NCBI GenBank assembly: GCA_029721515.1
Contig: CM056565.1
Location: forward strand, 10,356,742-10,420,741
DNA length: 64,000 bases
Reading direction: 5' to 3'
From: Synanceia verrucosa
Lineage: Eukaryota > Chordata > Actinopteri > Perciformes > Synanceiidae
Shown here: in pieces, positions 44,613 to 64,000 of the stretch
Layout of the letters: each line of letters begins with the position of its first letter
Numbering within the stretch: the first letter of the stretch is position 1
The notes under the pieces: model-generated
The model's input: only the letters and a program-made list of their open reading frames with translations
What the model was told of the DNA's origin: nothing
Databases searched by the model: none
Program-made: the position numbers and the translations under genes

Positions 44613-46381
44613 ATCATAGAAAGCGTAGACCGATGAAGAACATGACGAGCGTGTACAGTGATGATCACAACTTGCCCGTACCTGAAGAAGTACAAACATG
44701 GGAAATGACATGACACCAGTTCTCAAATTCTTTCTCAGAGTTTATATAAGAGAAGAACTTAACACCAAATTGGATTTCTTTTGTTTATACTTCATTATGA
44801 TACTAGATTATTTTCTTGTTTTTCTTTATTGCCATTGACAACAAATAGGAGTCAATTATCATTATCATTCAGAGTCACCTTGAGAGTAGGTTTAACCTAG
44901 CATAGCTGCACATATAGATAAGATTACACCATACAGGACCACATACAGTCACTCATGCATACACCTTCCATTCACTTAAATACCTACCCATGCATGCACA
45001 CATACATATATTAGTAGACATACATGTCATATGTGGGGAGGAGACAGACAACCACAACATGTATGTTTTTGGATGGTGGGAGGAAGCTGGAGTACCTGGA
45101 GAGAACCCACGCAGACACAGGGAGAACATGCAAACTCCACACAGAAAGGCCCCGGGCCGGAAATCGAACCCAGTACCTAACCACTACTCGTCTAACCACT
45201 ACACCACCATACCGCCAGGTTTCATCCAATCAACAGTAATTATTGTTTATGCAGTTATCAGTAAAATATGCAGTATATAACATTCATTTGTGGTAAACCA
45301 GTAGTCAGATGGTATATCCAGTGGAAACAGCAGTAGGTCCAAGGGAATGTCCTTTTCCACCAAATCTCTAATTCTCTTTTAATATTTTCAAAATATAAAA
45401 TGCATACACACAAAATGGCTGTGTTTTTGCACAGTCCCATAATATATAGATTACCATACCACAGTTTCTCCAGCATTTGGAGTCCTGAACAACAATACTG
45501 CATTAATTTTGACTGATATAACGTGATAAAGTCTTAGCCTAGCTTAGTTTTATTGTTGCCAGTTTGTTTAAATAATTAACATTTACAATGCTGTGATGCT
45601 GTAATAAACTGACTGACTCCATCATATAATCTAATGGAGTTGTTTTTACTTCGGGCCCAAAATAAAAAGATAACTAGCATAGACAGCGAGATTATGTTGG
45701 TGTTGCTCTGTTGTGAAAATTGAGACAAATCGACTACAAAATGGTAGCACACAAGTGGAAACATACAATAACCTGACTTCCTTATCAGGAGCGTTAAACA
45801 GTGTTTTATTACCCCCAGATGACAGTTGGTGATTTCCTTCCTCATATGAACCGAGAGGTGCTGTATGCTGTTATGCTGCCTTTAAACACAGATGTAAGCC
45901 TCTGGCTAGCTCTGGAGACCCTCATGTGTTTCATGTCAAACACTCGAGCTGCATATCGTTCAGTCTGAACGATGGTAGCAGCTTTAGCTTTAGCTAGCTT
46001 TAATTTGACAGTTCTGACGTGTTTTGGTATTTCTACTTCACTCTTCCGCCTTCACTTCCAAACAAGGTAACATGCCATTAGCATGCCCACTGTCTGTGGT
46101 CCCAACAACGCCGCTGTCCTCTTTCTATTAGTATTAATAATGTCAACTTATATGTTTCTGTTTTAACGTTTAAAATTTAAACTTAGATGGCGTGAAGTTA
46201 TGGGGATACGATGACAGGCTGGCGTAGCAGAAAGGAGGGATAAAATCAGGAATAAGTCAAGTGAATTTTATCCAGAATTACTTCCAAAATTGTTAAAAAA
46301 TATAACTATCAACACAATGGAATGGTGACATATTTCTCCTTTCTGATTTATGTGTCGAATAAAGAATAAACTTCAACTTAC
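44613..46381 (-). other. Presumed first intron / 5' region of the NLR gene
   Basis: Upstream of the start codon the frame stays open to a TTCTTCAG acceptor at about 44683, so the first coding exon probably begins with 5' UTR. The interval holds SINE copy 5 and otherwise AT-rich sequence without recognised features. Confidence 0.5.
45055..45215 (-). repeat. SINE fragment (copy 5), head and part of body
   Basis: This is the same family in the same orientation. It keeps the tRNA-like head region (complement of about 45160-45215, B box GGTTCGATTTCC) and the conserved body, but lacks the GGAT tail. Confidence 0.75.
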
Positions 46382-46500
46382 TTTCAGCTCAGTCCGCTTC
46401 AGGAAGACACAGGTCTCGTTTGTTATCGCGAGAGTAGCGACACATTACGGAGCAGACTCTCGCCGCCTACAGGCCGGAAGTGTGAACAGCATGAACTCTC
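46382..46500 (-). other. Probable 5' non-coding exon of the NLR gene
   Basis: On the minus strand the sequence ends GAGCTGAAA followed by the strong donor GTAAGT (complement at 46376-46381). The region is more GC-rich than its surroundings, includes CTCTCGCGATAAC, and has no long open frame. The upstream limit is arbitrary. It could instead belong to an unrecognised transcript. Confidence 0.4.
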
Positions 46501-46770
46501 TCTTCTTACATGCAGTCTGTGGGCATGTTGAAAAAACAAAAAAATAACAGCGTGTTAAAGTGTCTTTGCTGCTTTTCATCATCCCAACAGAAAGTTTCAT
46601 ATCATACACGTTTAAACGTTTAATATGACTTGCAACTGATATTTCAATGATTATGATGGATAAGCTGCTCAGCAGAACAGAATATTTTTATTGACACCCC
46701 CATAAGGGGAAATTCACTTGTTAAAACAGCATGAGCAAGTTATAGGAAAGAAATACTATAAAACAACTAT

Positions 46771-46817
<47 letters not shown>

Positions 46818-48995
46818 TATTATTATTATTATTATTATTATTACTACAGTGGAAGTCACTACACAATTTATTTGCTTTTGCACTTTTTTGCTTATAGCCA
46901 TAATAATAATAATAATAATATTTTTCGACATATTCAGCTGTAACATTACTCCCTAAGACTTGTAAACAGACTTTAATATGTAAAATGGTTGAATTGCCCT
47001 GTCTGTATAAATATCAAAAACATTTTAAAAAGTAGCAAATGATGTGAAGACATTTTGAGCATTGTAGTGTGCAATTCTTTATATTTTTATTGCATTCATC
47101 CTCTCTTCTTAATTTATGGCACTGTTGTTATACAAGGCTGACACTGTCAAATGTTGGGATACTGTGTTTTTGGGGATGATCTTCTGTCTGGTCTATATGT
47201 TTTTTATACATCGTAACTATGTATGCAATTTTAATTTCTGATTGACTGGTGAAATCCAACCACCTACACAGGGCTACTTCCAATCCCTGTTTATTTATGC
47301 TTATTGATTATGTTGAATGTCAGTGTTTGCACTGCTGTGGTTCCAGCTGTATTGGTCCATCTGCTTGCTTTCCGAGAGTTTAAATTTTTAATGCAGTCTA
47401 TTGAATTGATGTTCCTATGCCACTTGTCATCATTTTATTAGTGAATGAAAGAGTACTTAATTAATATTTCAAGGTTAACAAAACACAGGTATGCATGCTG
47501 GATCTAATCAGCGTTTTTGTATCTGTGAGATACTGTTTAAATGTGGTATTTGCTTTATGACGAGTGTCCATGTATTAAAATAGGTTCAGATCCTGGGGCT
47601 GTTTCGTGATACACGGAGAAAAGCGGTGACCGCTACACAGCGCTTTGTGTGATGGAGGAGAGCAGCAACAAAGACACTGGGAAGCAGTGGAGTATGGAGG
47701 GTGATTAGTGCCCGAGGGCTCGTCGAGATTCGGTTATGAATCATTGTTAGCTTTGTCAGTTTGTATGCATTATGGAGAATGAAGGGACTCTTAGTTTCCA
47801 CCATCAGGCAGAAACACAGTTAAACATTAGCAATCGCTTGTGTCCATATGTTGACCACAGAAAGCTATTGAAAATTTCTCAGTGTCTCTGGGGGTGAATG
47901 GAGCTGTGGGCGGGCCTCGGCTGGCCTGGATGCTGAGCTTCCGCATGATGATTGGAGGATCAGTTGAAAGGCTGCATCCTGTTTTTATTGACAGATATTT
48001 TGAGATACACATCATCACTTGACAACCCAGCTCAGTCCCATCAAAGATTTTGCAAGCGAAGTTGAAAAACAAACTGCAACCCATTTGTTGGTATTTGCTC
48101 TGTGAAATTACTTGTTCATTTCTTACACTCTAAATAAAACACACTCATAGTAATTCCTTGTTTCAGTTTAACATAATATAACATAACATAACAGTTTAAC
48201 ATAGTTTCCTTGTTCGAGTTTAATATTGTGAGATGGTTTTATCGACTTTTATGATGTAAGCGGACAGTGAGCTTCCCCTCTTTGAAAGACCAGCAGCTGC
48301 CACTGGTGCCCACCAGCATCAGGCCTGCAGCTCAAACTTTTTTTACATGCTTACCAGTTGCAGTGAAAAAAATGCTGCCACGCAGAACTAAGCTTTTCCT
48401 ACTCAAATCCCTTTCTTACCAAAATCCGGTATAATCCAGAGGTCATTAATTCCCATAAAGACGCGTTCTGCTCAGACTCCTCCTGCCGCTTTGTGGCACT
48501 AATCGCCCCTCATAGATCCACACTGGGCTCGGTGAGGCAGTGACTCCATGTCTGTGTATGAGGGAGGATGCTCAGTGCGCAGAGCGAAGTCTCTCCAGAC
48601 CCCAGCATCAGTGACAGGCTGTGCTTGTTCTCCTCTGCTCTGGACCGTACCTGGATGTATTTGGGAAGGAGGGGTCGTCCAGCAGTGACCCAGCAGCAGT
48701 AGCTCCTCTGAGCCTGACATGAATGACAAGTAAAAGCTCTTTTCAGGCGCGCAAACAGCACAGGAATGTGTATCTCTGCTGGGCGCAACTCAGCCTGGCC
48801 AAAGCGACATTTTGGACCCTTTGGACCTCGTTTGGTTTGTAAACACCGACAACCAACAGAGAAGAATTAGAAGAGCAGGCTGCCATTTTTTAACCTCTAA
48901 TATCTGATAAGCTGTTTTCACATTTTTTTGAGGTGTGGAGGGGTTTCTTTGGGGTGTTTTTCTTCTGTCAAGCGTGGACAAGACAAACTTCTACC
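46501..48995. other. Spacer upstream of cnksr2
   Basis: The divergent 5' region between the NLR and cnksr2 contains the AAT/ATT inverted repeat. No coding exon is recognised. The last 500 bp before 48996 probably hold the cnksr2 promoter and 5' UTR; no core element could be assigned. Confidence 0.5.
46774..46843. repeat. AAT tract joined to ATT tract (inverted repeat)
   Basis: About 14 AAT units are followed immediately by about 9 ATT units, so the array is its own complement and could form a hairpin or cruciform. A further short AAT run is at 46901-46920. Confidence 0.95.
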
Positions 48996-60458
<11,463 letters not shown>

Positions 60459-63400
60459 GTAAGATCACAGGCTTACTTTATGTTTTTACTCATTTCAGAT
60501 TATAATGCATGCCTCAGATTGTGTACATGCTGTGAGTGTGAAGCTGCTTTTATACACATCCATATCTGTGTTGCAGCACGTCCACAGTGAGCCTCCACAG
60601 CACTGCTTTACCTGCTCTAGTATAAGTGCTGTAGTGTCTCTTTGTAGGTAGTTTTTGAGGATGTGTGTTACTCGGACTGGATAAGTTTCTTTGCCTGTCA
60701 GTTGAAATTGTTGAACTCATTCACACAAGAGCCCTTCAGTTAATGAGGCACATGCTCAGGGCCCTTAAAGGTACAATATGTAAGAAATGTATTTAAATTA
60801 ATCATAAAATGGCCCTGATATGTCACCAGACATTAATAATACTAATACAAATACTTTTATCACTGACAACAGTAGTCCAGCCAGGATATTCTCATTTAAA
60901 AAGCCAAGTTGCAGCCTTCAACTGATGTTTATGTTGTCATGTTGTGTTTTGGTCTGATGCATCACCCTCAGCCTATCTCCCAATCACCAAGTCAGTAGTG
61001 TGTCTGCATCCGGGTTGCCAGCTCTGCACTAGTTAGCACAGCTGCAGCTACGAAGGTGTCGGATAAATAATGTCGAACGTTACGAAACCTAAAACACCTT
61101 GTTATGAATCAGAAAAACGTTGTGACAAAGTCCGAAATAAAACAAGGATTTATATGGGAGATGCCTTTGAAAGATGGAGACGGCTGAAAGCGGACGGGAG
61201 GCAGCACTCATGATCAGCCACTTTCACCGCATACCCCCGGCCACCGCCTGGGAGCTCCACTCTCTTTACCCCATCCCTCCACAGCTCTCCTCTGGCACAT
61301 TTCACTCCTTCTAAGCGTCCATGGTGATGCCTGAGGTGGCTGTTTTTATTCACTGTAACACTTTCTGTTCCTGTTGGATCCTGCAGCCGAGCTGGCAACC
61401 TCTAGTCAGGGGAGAGGGAGAGGGGAGACACTGATCTACAGCAATTTGAAAGTGATTGCAGTACCAGTTTTGGCCACAGTCCTACATACAGGTCCTTTAA
61501 CAAACTGTTGATAAAACGAAAACCAATTTAAATGTGATTTCTATTAGCAGCGTTTGAACTCCGAGACACTTTTATCTGTATGCACTATATTTTGTTGACA
61601 TTTCCCTCATATTTCAATGAGTGGTGCTGCGCCTGTCTTTTGGGGCTTTTGGGAGTGTTTTGTATGTATTTTATAAGAGAACGAATTAAGAAATAAAAGG
61701 AAACTCAGGAAAGAGAGCTGGGGAAGGCAGTGCAACAAAGGACCTTGGCTGGGGATGTTGCCGTCCATGGTTGTCGCCTTTAATCCCTCAGCCACCAGGT
61801 CACCCCAAGTTTATCTTCTTATTTCAATGAAAGGCTTTGGTGACCTCACACTTTTTTCAGCTTTTCCCAAGAGACCAAACTGTTGCTGTTCCACAAAGCA
61901 CTGTATGAATTCAGTGGAAATTAAAGCACAAACTTTCAATTGTGGACAATTTAAATATAGCACCCTTTTGTCTAAAATAATTGCTACTTGTGTGTGTGCA
62001 ACACCAAGATGTATGATAATTACACAGCTCCAGTCAGGTTCATTTCAGTCAGTCAACTCTTCCACTGAATGCAGCCATTTTAATAGAGAACAACTGCAAA
62101 TACAGAGTTGATTTTGGTGTCAAGACTCTTTCATCTCACTGTGAATTGTACAGTTTGCCAGAAAGTGCGAGCAGGTGTCAGTGAATGCTCCTCATGGGGA
62201 ACAAAAAGAAATTCTCTGTATCCCAACAGACATTTTCATGACAGATAATCTACCCTGTCATAGCAGGACAGGTGTAATTAATAAAATTAATGATGAGTTA
62301 GACCATGCATGCACAATACCAGGGCTATGATTCATGTTATTAATTACACTTCATGAAGCAGCCTTTGATTGATTGGCAGCAGAGTGGTTCACATCAGTCC
62401 GCTTGTCTTTTATCATGTAATGTTTATTCATGTTAGTTCATTTTTTGTGCATGAGCTGGAGAAAATTAAGTGAAGATTATTATGTTGTATTTATTGTCAT
62501 TACGTAGCATGGAGCTGGTGCAAAGTTCACAGGTGGATGCTGGGGAAGGAGAGATGTCCTGTGAGCAGTAGCTGAGTGAGTTTGACAGCTTAAGTGGGTG
62601 ATGGCAACATGTACGTGGACATGTCTGCTGATCCAAAACTGCCCTGTCACTCATGATGACTGCTAGCTTAAATGCTGTTAATATATTTAATTTAATGTGG
62701 CCCATAGTTACGAATAAATCTAAAGTGGGAGGATTCGTTGCGTCATCTCTTCTGAAAGAAACTTGAGAAACCAGAGGAGAAAAGTACAGCAAACATCTTC
62801 AGGACATCTTCAGGTCTTAGAGGCAATAGAAGCATCAAGCTTTCAAGAAATAACAAATAATAAGAGATGCTTGAAACATTTCATGGATCCATAAGCAGCT
62901 GGGAGATTTTTAGCATCTTTGTCCATGAGAGGCCGATGGCTGCTGAGGCAAAGGAGTTACATCAACCAAAGGAAAGTAATGAAGGAAAAAGACTGAAAAA
63001 TGGATAAGCTGAAAAATGACAAATTGTTTGGTGCTATTGAGCGCAAGATTGAAAGGCTGTAAAAAATAACAGCCTGTCAGACATAAATTACTCCAGGCAG
63101 CAAGAGCAGATTGAATTTCTGGTGCAGGTCAATAAATGGAGAAGGCCTCAGACACATGAAAGGACAGTACTTTTTAATACTGGAGAGTGTTACAAGAATC
63201 CCCTAAATGAAATGGAACAAAAAGATCCAGTAGGCATGAAAAATCTGAAAAGAGAATCTATTCATCAAAGCAAAGCGGATAGTTGACAAAAGCTAAAAAT
63301 CATGGCTTTCACTGCTTTAAATAAACATATTTTTTGGGCTAGAAACAGAAAAATGATCCTTTTATCACAGAATAAAGCAGGCGTTTGGGTATGAAGTGTC

Positions 63401-64000
63401 TGTTTCAGTCTGTCTGCCTCTTTAAGGCTTGTTCTATGTAAAGAATTTCTGTGTAGCGGCTGTCAAGGTGAAAAATTACTTGGAAAAGAACTAGTGATTG
63501 CTAGGTCAGTGCCTGAAAAGTGCCCAGTCTCTCAGGCTGCTTGGAATACATAAGATGTGCTGAAACTTGGTGCAGTCAGCCAAGCAACAGAGGATATTTC
63601 CTCCCCAAACTGGACCTGGCATATTTGGTTCAGCTGCAGACTGTGTTTCTCAGGGCAGGATGTTTTTTGGTGCCAAATGTCACCAAAACTGGGTTAAATA
63701 CTATTTTAAAGGCATGCAGCTGTTCATAACACACAACATCAGGGCTAACAGTGTCACAACAGCGCCTGCAGATTGATATCACAGATGGTGTACAAGATGC
63801 CCTTTGGCATCCAGCTTTGCCTTTAATTTCTTCATCAACGTGAACCTCAAAGGTGGCGCTGCAGGTTCCAACCATCAGGAGCCACATTTATTATTAAAAT
63901 AACGGGTAAGAAATGAGTACAGCATAAAGAAGAGCACCTGCGTATTATTTCTGCAGTATTGAGTCACGGCATGCCTGTGTGTCAAGGAAACCCTCATGCT
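60459..64000 (+). other. cnksr2 intron 8 (incomplete)
   Basis: The intron runs to the right edge. Apart from the TTAA element at 60765-61500, I recognise nothing in it, and the exon completing the PDZ domain is not present. Confidence 0.7.
60765..61500. mobile_element. TTAA-ended inverted-repeat element, cnksr2 intron 8
   Basis: The left end is TTAAAGGTACAATATGTAAG. The right end is the complement of TTAAAGGACCTGTATGTAGG. TTAA at both limits and about 20-bp imperfect inverted ends fit a TTAA-target (piggyBac-like) non-autonomous element of 736 bp. It has no transposase frame and no close similarity to the 425-bp family. Confidence 0.6.

Overview
The window is vertebrate nuclear DNA from a ray-finned (teleost, probably percomorph-like) fish. 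Evidence: split genes with GT/AG introns whose exons translate into vertebrate proteins, an LPA-receptor gene nested in an rb1 intron as in mammals, a fish-type NLR with a FISNA domain, and typical teleost interspersed repeats (Tc1, a tRNA-headed SINE, TTAA elements, a hAT-like element). No prokaryotic, organellar or viral gene was seen.

Layout. (1) 1-13870 (+): the 3' two thirds of rb1, counterparts of human exons 7-27. Its intron 17 (3862-10359) holds two intronless GPCR genes on the minus strand: an unassigned P2Y/lysophospholipid-type receptor (4339-5331) and lpar6 (8238-9308). (2) 16533-21199 (+): complete trpc2, with a 400-bp retroposed insert in intron 12. (3) 21200-24870: repeat-rich spacer with a partial, internally deleted copy of trpc2 exons 10-12. 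(4) 24871-29481 (-): complete rrm1 in 19 exons. (5) 29482-30385: shared 5' region between rrm1 and the divergent rnf121, with CCAAT boxes and an E2F-like element; a better E2F match lies in rrm1 intron 1. (6) 30386-38120 (+): complete rnf121, with a dead Tc1 element in its last intron. (7) 39578-40520 (+): a small secreted Ig-domain protein, best read as il18bp. (8) 41613-44612 (-): an NLR with PYD, FISNA and NACHT but no LRRs, plus a probable 5' non-coding exon near 46.4 kb. (9) 48996-60458 (+): the first eight coding exons of cnksr2 (SAM, CRIC, start of PDZ); the gene runs off the right edge.

Functional themes. rb1 represses E2F targets and rrm1 is a known E2F target, so a regulator and a likely target lie about 11 kb apart. 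il18bp neutralises IL-18, and its neighbour is an inflammasome-like PYD-NLR, so two genes of the IL-18/inflammasome axis are adjacent. The order rnf121-il18bp matches human 11q13.4, while trpc2 and rrm1 are together on human 11p15.4. These links are inferences from family knowledge and position.

Exon boundaries were assigned by hand from reading frame, splice dinucleotides and remembered family sequences. Single-base errors at a few junctions are possible; in particular rrm1 exon 7 may be off by one base.
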